33,747 bases of DNA from Azospirillum sp. CAG:239 (GTDB taxonomy: Bacteria > Pseudomonadota > Alphaproteobacteria > RF32 > CAG-239), in assembly GCA_000436375.1 (NCBI GenBank), contig FR885491.1, forward strand, positions 1-33,747, written 5' to 3'. Within the stretch, counting starts at the first letter, position 1; each line of letters begins with the position of its first letter. The notes under the pieces were generated by a model that saw only the letters and a program-made list of their open reading frames with translations, was not told where the DNA came from and did not search any database. Below, one piece after another: positions 8,307-15,929 of this stretch. Made by a program: the position numbers and the translations under genes.

Positions 8307-9650
8307 TTACCGCCCCTCCTCCTTCTCCGGCTTGATAACGCCGGTTACGTTAATCGCACGGCCAAACAGCTTTTCTGCCGCTTTTCGAACGTCTCCTGCC
8401 GAAACCTTTCGGATATTGTCGGCATGATTTTCAATGTCTTCGACCGACATGCCGACTGCGGCCATTGAACCGGCAATATAGGCCGCATCATTCGGATTGT
8501 CGCGCAGATAAACCTGTCCCGCGAGCATTTTGCCCTTGGTTTTTTCTATCTCTTCAACGCTTATTTCGGCCAGAGCCTCTTTTACGGCCTTATCCAGCGC
8601 CGTCTCAAAAGCCTTTGCGTCAACGTCCTCCTTCGGCATGGCCGAAATGCTGAAACCGCCGTAACTCCGCGATGCAAAATCATACGCAACCGAAACGCCC
8701 AAAGCGTTTTTTTCCTCCAAGACCAGTTTTTTATAAAGTTTCGAGGTTTCTCCCTCGCCCAGATAAGCCGACAGAACCAGCAGCGGATACACCGCTTCGC
8801 GGTTCGTGTTAAACGACGGCGCAATATAGGACTTTGTCAGCCGCACGGTCTTAATCTGCGGCAGTTTCATTTCCAAACGTCCGGCAAAATGCCTGTCCAG
8901 TTTCGGAAAATCGGCCTTGGCGCCGACCGGCCGCGGTTTGATTTTGCCAAAATACTTTTCCGCCAGCAGCTTGGCCGTTTTCGGCTCAATATCGCCGGAA
9001 AGAACCAGTATCGCATTGTTCGGCGCATAATAGCGGCGATAAAAATCCATAACGTCGGCACGGCTGACGCTTTTGATTTCTTCAGGAGAACCGGAAATCG
9101 GCCGGCTATAGGGATGCTGCTGCCACAAAACCCGCCGCAGCGACTCGCCAAAATAAGACGACGGATTGTTCTCCACGACCTGCATCCGCTCCTGAAACAC
9201 AACATCACGTTCCTTGTCAAAAGCCTTTTTGCCGAAATCCAGATTTTCCATCCGGTCGGCTTCCAGCGCCATGGCCAGTTCCAAACGGCTGACATCCGTT
9301 GTTTCGTAATAAGCGGTAAAATCCTGCGCGGTAAAGGCGTTGCTTTCGCCGCCGTTGCGGGCAATAATGGCGTTAAAGTCGGAATTCTTTACCTTTTTCG
9401 TGCCCCGAAACATCAGATGTTCAAGCAAATGAGCCGTACCGCCTTTTCCCAGCGCTTCGTCGACGCTGCCGACCTTATACCATATCATCTGGCGGACAAT
9501 CGGCGCCTTGCGGTTGGGAATTACAATAACCTGCAGGCCGTTGTCGAGCCGAAATTCTTCCATGTCAAAAATTTTGGCACCGGCGGAACGGACGCCGAGA
9601 ACAAAGCAGCAAAAAACGGCCCAAACCAGATATTTTCTAACTGTTTGCAT
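8307..9650 (-). CDS. M16 family zinc metallopeptidase, catalytic subunit
   Basis: A 447-residue pitrilysin/processing-peptidase-like enzyme. An N-terminal signal peptide (1-25, ending AGA) indicates export. The zinc site HLLEH lies at 74-78 with Glu77 as general base; Glu154 (in FQERM) is at the usual distance to be the third zinc ligand. Other M16 landmarks are GTAHLLEHLMFRGT and NAFTAQDFTAYYE. The ATG follows AAGGAG and overlaps the last 14 nt of the lipoprotein gene. The inactive partner follows immediately. Such pairs next to outer-membrane assembly genes are probably periplasmic; a role in clearing peptides or processing envelope proteins is inference. Confidence 0.93.
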   Translation of the reverse strand: MQTVRKYLVWAVFCCFVLGVRSAGAKIFDMEEFRLDNGLQVIVIPNRKAPIVRQMIWYKVGSVDEALGKGGTAHLLEHLMFRGTKKVKNSDFNAIIARNGGESNAFTAQDFTAYYETTDVSRLELAMALEADRMENLDFGKKAFDKERDVVFQERMQVVENNPSSYFGESLRRVLWQQHPYSRPISGSPEEIKSVSRADVMDFYRRYYAPNNAILVLSGDIEPKTAKLLAEKYFGKIKPRPVGAKADFPKLDRHFAGRLEMKLPQIKTVRLTKSYIAPSFNTNREAVYPLLVLSAYLGEGETSKLYKKLVLEEKNALGVSVAYDFASRSYGGFSISAMPKEDVDAKAFETALDKAVKEALAEISVEEIEKTKGKMLAGQVYLRDNPNDAAYIAGSMAAVGMSVEDIENHADNIRKVSAGDVRKAAEKLFGRAINVTGVIKPEKEEGR

Positions 9651-9969
9651 TTAACTCCTTAAATTCCCGTTCGATTTTGGCTTTAATATCATCGTCGGTG
9701 TTCTGTGCCTCAATTTTGGACATCAGCTTCTGTTCGGACAAATCCATGCCCGACAGTCTCTCGGTCATGTCTATTTCGTTAAGGGCGCTCATATCGTTGA
9801 CCGGGCGCAGATCATAATCCGGCGGCAACGACAGCGGCGCTCTGGACATGACCATAAACTCGTCCGGGCCTTCGCTGACCAAACCGAGCTTCTTTTTCGT
9901 CGCCGTGCTGCACGCGCCTAGAACCGAAACGGCCAGCACCGCACACATCAAAACCAAAGATTTCCTCAT
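9637..9969 (-). CDS. DUF3035 (BamF-like) lipoprotein
   Basis: A 110-residue lipoprotein with a short basic n-region, hydrophobic core and lipobox LGAC with Cys20 as the lipidation site. The mature part contains EGPDEFMVMSRAPLSLPPDY, the hallmark of DUF3035, a family reported as the BamF component of the outer-membrane beta-barrel assembly complex in alphaproteobacteria. The rest is acidic and helix-prone. The start is taken at ATG 9969 because it gives the usual lipoprotein signal length; a GTG at 9975 is slightly better placed behind AGGAA and cannot be excluded. It lies 26 nt after lspA, the peptidase that would mature it, and overlaps the M16 gene. Confidence 0.82.
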   Translation of the reverse strand: MRKSLVLMCAVLAVSVLGACSTATKKKLGLVSEGPDEFMVMSRAPLSLPPDYDLRPVNDMSALNEIDMTERLSGMDLSEQKLMSKIEAQNTDDDIKAKIEREFKELNANS

Positions 9970-9995
9970 TCTCACTCTCTTTCCTGCAACAATAT

Positions 9996-10463
9996 TTAAA
10001 TAGCAGACTTATCTTTGTTAAACAAGCTGTGAATAATAATTATTATAGCACCGATACAGATAAAGCTGTCCGATACGTTAAAAGCCGGCCAGTGCGCTTC
10101 GCCGATGTGAAAGTCCAGAAAATCAAAAACGGCGCCCAGGCGAATGCGGTCAATCAGGTTGCCGACCGCGCCGCCGATAATAAAGCCGAGCGCAACCTGC
10201 AGCAGACGGCTGGGCTCGCGGCGCAGCCACCAAAGCAAAAAGGCGATGATACCGGCAGCCAGAGCCGAAAGCATCACGACGCCCCAAAACCCTTTGTCGT
10301 TAAACATCGAAAAACTAACGCCCGTATTCCAGGCTTTGACAAGATTAAACCAGGAGGTGTAAATAATCATCGCCCTGTCTTCCAGCACGGCGTTGAGAAT
10401 ATAATATTTGGAAACCTGATCCGCAATCAGAACCGCGGCAGCCGTACATAAGCCCAAAAACAC
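9996..10463 (-). CDS. lspA: Lipoprotein signal peptidase (signal peptidase II)
   Basis: A 155-residue inner-membrane aspartyl peptidase that removes signal peptides from diacylglyceryl-prolipoproteins. Four membrane segments are apparent. GGAVGNLIDRIRLGAVFDF (97-115) and FNVSDSFI (128-135) supply the catalytic aspartates, Asp114 and Asp132; NTGVSF is also present. The start is placed at GTG 10463, four bases behind GGAGGAG; a TTG 45 nt upstream would add 15 residues, has no ribosome site, and its frame runs through a TATAAT box. lspA is followed directly by a lipoprotein gene. It begins 89 nt after mgtE and probably has its own promoter. Confidence 0.93.
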   Translation of the reverse strand: MFLGLCTAAAVLIADQVSKYYILNAVLEDRAMIIYTSWFNLVKAWNTGVSFSMFNDKGFWGVVMLSALAAGIIAFLLWWLRREPSRLLQVALGFIIGGAVGNLIDRIRLGAVFDFLDFHIGEAHWPAFNVSDSFICIGAIIIIIHSLFNKDKSAI

Positions 10464-10497
10464 AATGCTCCTCCCGTTCGTTAAAACATTAGTCTGT

Positions 10498-10503
10498 ATT
10501 ATA
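10498..10503 (-). promoter_or_regulatory. Perfect -10 box (TATAAT) upstream of lspA
   Basis: TATAAT lies in the mgtE-lspA gap, placing a transcription start about 28 nt before the GTG of lspA. The matching -35 position reads CTTTTT, which is weak, so the promoter would depend on its -10 or an activator. It could drive lspA through mutL separately from mgtE. Confidence 0.45.
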
Positions 10504-10552
10504 AGCAAAATTTTGCAGATAAAAAGCCTATATTCGCAAATATACAGATATT

Positions 10553-11986
10553 TTAGAACAGAATCAGCCTGGCCAGTCCCAAAAAGATGAAATATCCGCC
10601 GGAATCGGTCATTGCAATCAGAAAAACGCCGGAGGAAATTGCCGGATCGACCTTAAAACGGTTCAGCGTCAGCGGAATAAGAATACCGGCCAAACTTGCC
10701 AGCGACAAATTGCAAAGCATGGCAATGGCTATAATCGCGCTGAGTTCGTGCCGGGCCGGAAACATAAACCAGGTTATCAGACCGATCAGACAGGCAAACA
10801 AAAACCCGTTGACCACGCCGACCATAAATTCCTTGCCAATCATCCGCAGCGTATTGCGCGACGTCAATTCCTTGGTCGCCAGCGCCCGCACCACTACCGC
10901 CAGCGTCTGGTTGCCGGTTGTTCCGCCCATGGAAGCCACAATCGGCATCAGTACCGCCAAAACCGAAATTTCGGCAATAATGTCCTGAAATTCCTTAACT
11001 ACCGTCGACGCCAGTATTGTAGCAAACAAATTGGTTATCAGCCAGACGGAACGCGAACGAAAAATGCCGAAAACCGATTTGTACACGTCGCCTTCTTCGG
11101 CGCCGGAGAGATGCATGATGTCCTCACTGGCCTCCTCGTGGACAATGTCGACCACATCATCAATATTGATAACGCCGATAAGCCGCCCCTTATTGTCAAC
11201 CACCAGCGCCGACATCCAGCCGTATTCGCGAAACATATGCGCCACTTCTTCCTGATCCGTATAAACGTCAATCGGCACAATTTCGCAGTCCATAATATTG
11301 CAGAGTTTTTCATCGCCTTTGGCGCGCAGCAGCTTGTCCAGCGTAATTTCGCCGGTTGGCCGCAACGTTGAGGAATCAGTCAGAAATACCGTGTAAAATT
11401 CGTCCGGCAGCTCGGTATCCGAAAGCAGATACTGCTTGGCTTCCTTTACCGTCCAATCGTCGGGCATGCTCACAAAGTCGCGGGACATAATGCGTCCTGC
11501 AGAATCTTCAGGATAATTCAGGGAAGATTCGACCTGATATTTCAGTTCCGGATCCAACTGTTCGATAATGGACTTCTGTTCCTTATCGTCCATGTGTTCC
11601 AGAATTTCGACCGCATCGTCGGAATCCAGCTCGTTAACGATATTGACAATCTGTCCTTCGTCCAGAGTTTCGATAACCTGTTCCTGAACAATCTCGTTCA
11701 ATTCCGGAAAAACTTCCGGATCAATATGATCGCCCAAAATTTCGACCAGACGCCGCCGATGGTTAAAATCCAAAGCTTCAATCAAACGGGCCAGATCATA
11801 CTCGTCCAACCCTTCGACAATCTTGCGGACATGGATTTTGTCGTCTTCGTCCAAAGCGATAACGACGGAATTAATCATCTTCTGACCGATACCGTACTGA
11901 ATTTGCTGACGCTGCTTTTTGCGGGTAAATTTTCTTTGTTTTTTAACTTTGGAGCCGGGTAAACGCTTTTTTGCTTTTTTCTTCAT
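10553..11986 (-). CDS. mgtE: Magnesium transporter MgtE
   Basis: A 477-residue Mg2+ channel of the inner membrane. The first 35 residues are strongly basic. An MgtE N domain (about 40-160) rich in acidic helical repeats is followed by two CBS domains (about 165-295), which in the family sense cytoplasmic Mg2+, and by five membrane helices from about 312 to the end. VASMGGTTGNQTLAVVVRALA and DPAISSGVFLIAMTDSGG are hallmark segments; the aspartate of MTDSGG (Asp461) matches the pore aspartate. The ATG has GGGGAGGG before it. The 183-nt gap to tRNA-Leu contains one GGGTC/GACCC hairpin but no recognisable magnesium riboswitch. Confidence 0.95.
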   Translation of the reverse strand: MKKKAKKRLPGSKVKKQRKFTRKKQRQQIQYGIGQKMINSVVIALDEDDKIHVRKIVEGLDEYDLARLIEALDFNHRRRLVEILGDHIDPEVFPELNEIVQEQVIETLDEGQIVNIVNELDSDDAVEILEHMDDKEQKSIIEQLDPELKYQVESSLNYPEDSAGRIMSRDFVSMPDDWTVKEAKQYLLSDTELPDEFYTVFLTDSSTLRPTGEITLDKLLRAKGDEKLCNIMDCEIVPIDVYTDQEEVAHMFREYGWMSALVVDNKGRLIGVINIDDVVDIVHEEASEDIMHLSGAEEGDVYKSVFGIFRSRSVWLITNLFATILASTVVKEFQDIIAEISVLAVLMPIVASMGGTTGNQTLAVVVRALATKELTSRNTLRMIGKEFMVGVVNGFLFACLIGLITWFMFPARHELSAIIAIAMLCNLSLASLAGILIPLTLNRFKVDPAISSGVFLIAMTDSGGYFIFLGLARLILF

Positions 11987-12169
11987 TTTCCCTCCCCTGA
12001 TTGAAAGACTTACTCTAAACCGATGTTTAAACGCGAGTGCTTTTCTGACGTGCCGATGGCAAAATCCCTGTTGTTAAAAAACAAAATTTCCTGATTGATA
12101 AACTGAGTTTTGAATGGCGTGGGTCCAAGACCCTCTCCGCTATCCAAAATAATGACTTTGTCTTTATTT

Positions 12170-12255
12170 TGGTGCGGCCGAGAAGACTCGAACTTCCATG
12201 AGCTTAGCTCATAACGACCTCAACGTTACGCGTCTACCAATTTCGCCACGGCCGC
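12170..12255 (-). tRNA. tRNA-Leu (anticodon GAG)
   Basis: An 86-nt class II tRNA on the minus strand. GCGGCCG pairs with CGGCCGC, the discriminator is A and CCA is encoded. The anticodon loop TTGAGGT gives GAG, reading CUC and CUU leucine codons. A long variable arm and GTTCGAGTC T-arm are present. No clear promoter or T-rich terminator is seen beside it. Confidence 0.95.
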
Positions 12256-12371
12256 ATCTTTATAAAGACAAGCAAACATTTATTCCGATTCCGTAAAATA
12301 ATCAAGCTTTTTTTGCAAAGGTGTTGAAAAATTTTACGTTTCCGCATTCGTTTCCCGTCGTACGGGTTCCG

Positions 12372-12686
12372 TTACATCGGCATGGACATTATTTCCTTAT
12401 AGGCCTTAATGGCGGAATCGCGCACGGCAACAACCGTCTCCAAAGCCATCTGGGCGTTCGACACCGCCAGCACCACGTCCTGAATGTCAGCCTTTCCCGA
12501 AATGCCGCTGATAGCCGTTTGCTCGCTTTTTCTGGAGACGTCGACGGTTGTGGTCAGAGCCTGTTCAACCATGTCCTGAAAACCAGACTTTGCCGCCGGC
12601 TGAGGCTCAGCGGCCGGAAGTTTGGCCCCTATTCTGCCAAGAGCCTGCTGATAAGCGTTAAGCGCACTGTTAATACTGTTTGTCAA
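12372..12686 (-). CDS. fliE: Flagellar hook-basal body protein FliE (TTG start)
   Basis: A 104-residue protein matching FliE, the link between the MS ring and the proximal rod. Typical features are GFQDMVEQAL in the middle and the C-terminal segment DIQDVVLAVSNAQMALETVVAVRDSAIKAYKEIM, given here only as the run from 68 to about 101, which packs into the export gate or rod. The only start that fits is a TTG seven bases after AAGGGG, as no ATG or GTG is available upstream in frame. It is the third gene of the flgB-flgC-fliE operon. No strong terminator follows; a small CCCGT/ACGGG hairpin lies just downstream. Confidence 0.92.
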   Translation of the reverse strand: MTNSINSALNAYQQALGRIGAKLPAAEPQPAAKSGFQDMVEQALTTTVDVSRKSEQTAISGISGKADIQDVVLAVSNAQMALETVVAVRDSAIKAYKEIMSMPM

Positions 12687-12703
12687 TGTCTTTCCCCTTT
12701 ATC

Positions 12704-13117
12704 CTACTTCAAAACATCAAGAATTTTGCTGTTCATGTCCCGCGCCGTCTGCATCATGCTCATATTGGCATCATAACTGCGCTGCGCCTCTTTCATATCC
12801 ATCATTTCCACCAGCGGATTAACGTTTGGCATGGCCACATAACCCTCGGCATTGGCCGCCGGATGATCCGGCATGTATTTCATCTGAAACGGCGAGCGGT
12901 CGGGCAAAACCTTGTCCACCTTGACCAGCTGCGCACCGGTCGCCTCGTCGACATAGTTCTTAAACGTCACGACCTGGCGGCGGTACGGATCCTCGCCCGG
13001 ACGAATGCCGACGGAGTCCGCGTTGGCCATGTTCTCGGAAATAACGCGCAGACGCTCGGCCTGGGCTTTCATTCCCGAAACGGCAATATCCGCGCTTACC
13101 GACAAATTTCCCGCCAT
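12704..13117 (-). CDS. flgC: Flagellar basal-body rod protein FlgC
   Basis: A 137-residue proximal rod protein. The N-terminal rod signature includes ISENMANADSVG (26-37), and the C-terminal coiled segment MKEAQRSYDANMSMMQTARDM lies at about 108-128. GEDPYRRQ, with VNPLVEMMDM further on, is also characteristic. It is exported by the flagellar type III system without a cleaved signal. The ATG is preceded by GGAGG at a slightly long spacing of about 10 nt. It lies 15 nt after flgB and 17 nt before fliE. Confidence 0.95.
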   Translation of the reverse strand: MAGNLSVSADIAVSGMKAQAERLRVISENMANADSVGIRPGEDPYRRQVVTFKNYVDEATGAQLVKVDKVLPDRSPFQMKYMPDHPAANAEGYVAMPNVNPLVEMMDMKEAQRSYDANMSMMQTARDMNSKILDVLK

Positions 13118-13132
13118 AATCCGTTATCCTCC

Positions 13133-13534
13133 CTATGAACCGGCCTGCGTATTGGCAGTTTTCAGCATATTGCGGTACGAAGTGTAAATCGTCAGCATCC
13201 GGTTATAATCGCCCTTGGTTTCGGCCACTTTGTTAAGCTGATCTTCAATAATCACGCCGTTCCCGTCAATCGTTAAGGCATAATCGGGTTTGGGCGTATA
13301 AACGCCGCCGGCAGCCGCATTGCCGGGCACCCCGGACATATGCTTCTCGTTAGTACGCGCCAGACTTACCGTATTTTTGAGAACTTCGGCAAACTGAGGT
13401 TTTTCAATGTCTTTGGCGACATATCCGGGCGTATTGGAATTGGCCAGATTCGCAGCCAGAACCTTCTGACGTTCGGTCAGATAGTTCAGCTCCTTGTTTG
13501 CCATTTGAAAAATGGTCAGATTGTTCAAATCCAT
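13133..13534 (-). CDS. flgB: Flagellar basal-body rod protein FlgB
   Basis: A 133-residue proximal rod protein, normal length. LAANLANSNTPGYVAKD (26-42) is the rod-protein signature, and the C-terminal helix DYNRMLTIYTSYRNMLKTA (109-127) matches FlgB. It is the first gene of flgBC-fliE, with AAGGGG seven bases before the ATG and a sigma-54 promoter about 50 bp upstream. No other flagellar structural genes are in the window, so the rest of the regulon lies elsewhere. Confidence 0.95.
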   Translation of the reverse strand: MDLNNLTIFQMANKELNYLTERQKVLAANLANSNTPGYVAKDIEKPQFAEVLKNTVSLARTNEKHMSGVPGNAAAGGVYTPKPDYALTIDGNGVIIEDQLNKVAETKGDYNRMLTIYTSYRNMLKTANTQAGS

Positions 13535-13586
13535 GCTGTTTCCCCTTTATGCCCTGAGTTACGTTCCCCAACATAACTCTGCAAAA

Positions 13587-13602
13587 TGCAAGAATTGTGC
13601 CA
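13587..13602 (-). promoter_or_regulatory. Sigma-54 promoter of flgB-flgC-fliE
   Basis: TGGCAC-N5-TTGCA on the minus strand matches the -24/-12 consensus (TGGCAC-N5-TTGCW) without mismatch. It lies about 50 bp before the flgB start, giving a leader of about 40 nt. It implies RpoN plus an enhancer-binding activator, as for Caulobacter-type late flagellar operons. I see no confident activator site. Confidence 0.85.
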
Positions 13603-13613
13603 AATAAAAACCC

Positions 13614-13642
13614 TTGCCAAACCCAACGCCAGCCGTTACAAT
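13614..13642 (+). promoter_or_regulatory. Predicted housekeeping promoter of the FlhB-like gene
   Basis: TTGCCA (13614-13619) and TACAAT (13637-13642) are separated by 17 nt, each one mismatch from consensus. The expected start is about 20 nt before the ATG. It is back to back with the sigma-54 promoter of flgB. Confidence 0.6.
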
Positions 13643-13668
13643 TACATTAAAAAAAACAGGATGGCATC

Positions 13669-13992
13669 ATGTCTGAACAGGATGATAGCAGAAAACAAAA
13701 CAAAGACAACGGCGCAGACGCGTTGTCCACAGATTATGCCGTCGCGCTCGGCTATGATCATACCAAACAGGCCGCACCGAAAGTTCTGGCCAAAGGTCAG
13801 GGACCGATAGCGCAGAAAATCGTGCAGATAGCCATTGACGAAGGCATTGAAATCCGCCAGGACGCCGATCTGGTTCAGATTCTGAAAGCCGTGGACATTG
13901 ACGAGGAAATTCCGGTCGAAGCCTTTGCCGCCGTTGCCGAAATCATCTCCTACGTTTATCAGGTCAACAACAAACAGCTGCCCGAAACCTAA
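13669..13992 (+). CDS. FlhB C-terminal-domain-like protein (FlhX type), NPTH motif absent
   Basis: A 107-residue soluble protein resembling only the cytoplasmic domain of FlhB/YscU export switches. DYAVALGYDHTKQAAPKVLA (22-41) aligns with the FlhB segment NPTHYAVALKY...APKVLAKG, followed by VQIAIDEGIEIRQDADLVQIL. The autocleavage motif NPTH is replaced by LSTD, and there are no membrane helices, so self-cleavage is not expected. Such FlhB-like stand-alone proteins can partly replace FlhB's C-terminal domain; a role in export switching here is inference from family and neighbourhood. The first 20 residues are polar. The ATG has AGGA before it. Its stop overlaps the rsmB stop by 4 nt, tail to tail. 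Confidence 0.82.
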   Translation: MSEQDDSRKQNKDNGADALSTDYAVALGYDHTKQAAPKVLAKGQGPIAQKIVQIAIDEGIEIRQDADLVQILKAVDIDEEIPVEAFAAVAEIISYVYQVNNKQLPET

Positions 13993-15200
13993 GCCGTTTT
14001 TTCCAGCACCGTTACAAAAAAGCCGTCCGTATTCGTCGTCAACGGCGAAAAGCGCAGAAACCTGCCGTCTTTTCCCGGATACGGCGCTTCCAGCAGGCTT
14101 TGCCACAACCGCTTCAAATCAATATGTTTCACCTGCGGATTGCGCGCCGTAAAGGCATTGACGATATCTTCGTTTTCATCGCGCAAAATTGAGCAGGTTA
14201 TATAAACGATTCGCCCGCCGGTTTTGGTACTTTTCAATGCGATATCAAGCAGTTCTGACTGGATTTTATTCAATTCGCTCAACTTTTGCGGCGTCAGGCG
14301 AAACTTTGCGTCCGGCGACCGCCGCCAGGTTCCGGTTCCCGAACAGGGCGCGTCGATGATGAACCGGTCATAATCGCGGCTTTTTACCTCACGCACCGGT
14401 TCGACGTTTTTAATGTTCAAACGCTCCAAACGCGGCTTAATCTGTTCCAGACGGCGCCAGTCAACGTCATGAGCCTCGATTTTGCCGCGGCCGCCCGAAA
14501 GCGAGGCAATCGCCAGACTTTTCCCGCCGGCGCCGGCACAATAGTCCACAACCTTATGCTCAGGCCTGACGTCGCACAAAATCGCCGCCAGCTGCGAAGC
14601 CTCGTCCTGAACCTCAATTTCACCCTCCCTGTAGGCGATACAGTTATTAAGATTGACGCGTTCGCTCGACCGGATACCGATTGGCGAATAAGGCGTCGGC
14701 GCAAAATACAGCCCCTCGCCCCGCAATTTCTGCAAAACGCTCTCCCTGCTGCCGCGGTTAACACGCAAATCGGCGCTGGCAGGCTCGTTCAATGACTTCA
14801 ACAGTGCCATGTCTCCGACTTTGTCAAACAACCAGCGCGGACATTCCGCCTCAACATCGGGCGGATAGACGCTCTCATTAAGTTTTTTCAGCCAGTTTCT
14901 TTCTTCTTTACTCAAAGCCGTCGGCGCATATTCTCCGGCGCCGAAAATCAAATCCAAATCTTCGTCTTTCAGATAAACCAGCAAAATCCGCCGCGGATCA
15001 GAGGACTGAGCCTCAAACTCCAGCCGCCGGCGGTGCCGGATAATTTTCCATACCGTTTCGGCAATAAAGCGGCGGTCGCCGGAACCGATATATTTCCGCT
15101 CGCGCAGATAAGCGTTGATAATCCCGTCTGCGGGGCTTTTGTCTTTGAATATTTCTTCCGTCAGTTCCAAAACCGCGTTATATCTGGCGCTTAGCTGCAT
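13989..15200 (-). CDS. rsmB: RsmB/NOP-family rRNA cytosine-C5 methyltransferase
   Basis: A 403-residue SAM-dependent enzyme of the NOL1/NOP2/Sun family, expected to methylate C967 of 16S rRNA or a similar cytosine. An N-terminal NusB-like helical region (1-75) and a ferredoxin-like stretch precede the methyltransferase domain with motif I DYCAGAGGKS (219-228), DAPCSGTG (283-290) and ITCSILRDEN (334-343). Cys286 and Cys336 are the two conserved cysteines, the second being the usual nucleophile. The ATG has GGAG nearby. The symbol follows the closest family, but YebU/RsmF-like specificity is not ruled out. It has no visible terminator and its end overlaps the convergent gene. Confidence 0.88.
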   Translation of the reverse strand: MQLSARYNAVLELTEEIFKDKSPADGIINAYLRERKYIGSGDRRFIAETVWKIIRHRRRLEFEAQSSDPRRILLVYLKDEDLDLIFGAGEYAPTALSKEERNWLKKLNESVYPPDVEAECPRWLFDKVGDMALLKSLNEPASADLRVNRGSRESVLQKLRGEGLYFAPTPYSPIGIRSSERVNLNNCIAYREGEIEVQDEASQLAAILCDVRPEHKVVDYCAGAGGKSLAIASLSGGRGKIEAHDVDWRRLEQIKPRLERLNIKNVEPVREVKSRDYDRFIIDAPCSGTGTWRRSPDAKFRLTPQKLSELNKIQSELLDIALKSTKTGGRIVYITCSILRDENEDIVNAFTARNPQVKHIDLKRLWQSLLEAPYPGKDGRFLRFSPLTTNTDGFFVTVLEKTA

Positions 15201-15232
15201 TCTTTTCTCCTTTTTTCTCCCACTATAAACGC

Positions 15233-15269
15233 CAAAGGCCTTAAAAGCAATCCGCTTTTAAGGCCTTTG
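15233..15269. terminator. Perfect 16-bp inverted repeat after pair A
   Basis: CAAAGGCCTTAAAAGC and its exact reverse complement are separated by a 5-nt loop. It starts 8 nt after the stop of the second pair A gene and before rsmB. Only a short T-rich stretch follows on the minus strand, so it is probably a terminator or transcript-stabilising hairpin. Confidence 0.65.
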
Positions 15270-15276
15270 CAGCTTT

Positions 15277-15924
15277 TTACTCGTCCTCTACCGAACGAAA
15301 GTACATCGCCCGGTAAGAAATCAGGTTTTCGCTTTCGGAATCCAGATAAAAACCTTCTTCCAAAGACTGTCCGGAATAAACGACATCGCGTTCAACCAGC
15401 CTGTCTTCCCTGGCATAAAGCTGAAATTCCCGGCGAAACCAGCGCTTTTCAAACCTGAAACACCGCGAACACCGCCTGATTCTGGTATAAATGCTGAACG
15501 GACATTTAAACGAACCGTATCCCAGTGTAAACTGAACATACTCTCCGGCGGAAAAACCGCTGCGGTATATAACCTCTTCAGGCTCAAGCACATAAAGTTT
15601 TTGCGAAAAAGGCTGATACACGGCATAAGCCCTGACCTCGCCGGATATTTCCGCCAGATAAACCGCATGCAGATTATCCGTGCGCGGACTGTAAAAATCG
15701 CCGGCTGCGCCGCTGTCTTCCGCAAATTTTATCCATGTCAGCTCAATTCCGCCGATACGATACCCCTCGGCTCTCAAAACCGGCTCGAGAACCATCAGGA
15801 CATGTTCATGGCGAATTGTTCTGAGCAGCGTGAGCAACGCGTCGTCAACCGGATACATTTTTCGTTTTTTCACCTGCGGGCCGCCGGCATCGCCTTTCTC
15901 CCGCCATAAATTTTCTTTTGACAT
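15277..15924 (-). CDS. Uncharacterised protein, pair A second member
   Basis: A 215-residue protein I do not recognise. It has a polar N-terminus (1-24), then a helical segment (VDDALLTLLRTIRHEHVLMVLEP-like, 26-48) and a GY.IG.IEL motif; the rest alternates short beta-like stretches with aromatic and basic residues. RRCSRCFRFEKRWFRREF is a striking basic-aromatic run with two cysteines. No signal peptide or membrane segment is seen. It is clearly paralogous to the upstream gene: VDDA.L..L..I, PVL...GY..G.I, AY..YS.K.Y.L and R.EK..F.R.F match in order. The genes are 5 nt apart. No good Shine-Dalgarno is present. It ends at a long perfect hairpin. Confidence 0.7.
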   Translation of the reverse strand: MSKENLWREKGDAGGPQVKKRKMYPVDDALLTLLRTIRHEHVLMVLEPVLRAEGYRIGGIELTWIKFAEDSGAAGDFYSPRTDNLHAVYLAEISGEVRAYAVYQPFSQKLYVLEPEEVIYRSGFSAGEYVQFTLGYGSFKCPFSIYTRIRRCSRCFRFEKRWFRREFQLYAREDRLVERDVVYSGQSLEEGFYLDSESENLISYRAMYFRSVEDE

Positions 15925-15929
15925 AATAC

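Noticed and set aside
11987-12169. Possible magnesium-sensing leader upstream of mgtE
   Set aside because: Only one short GGGTC/GACCC hairpin is visible; no M-box-like architecture can be built.
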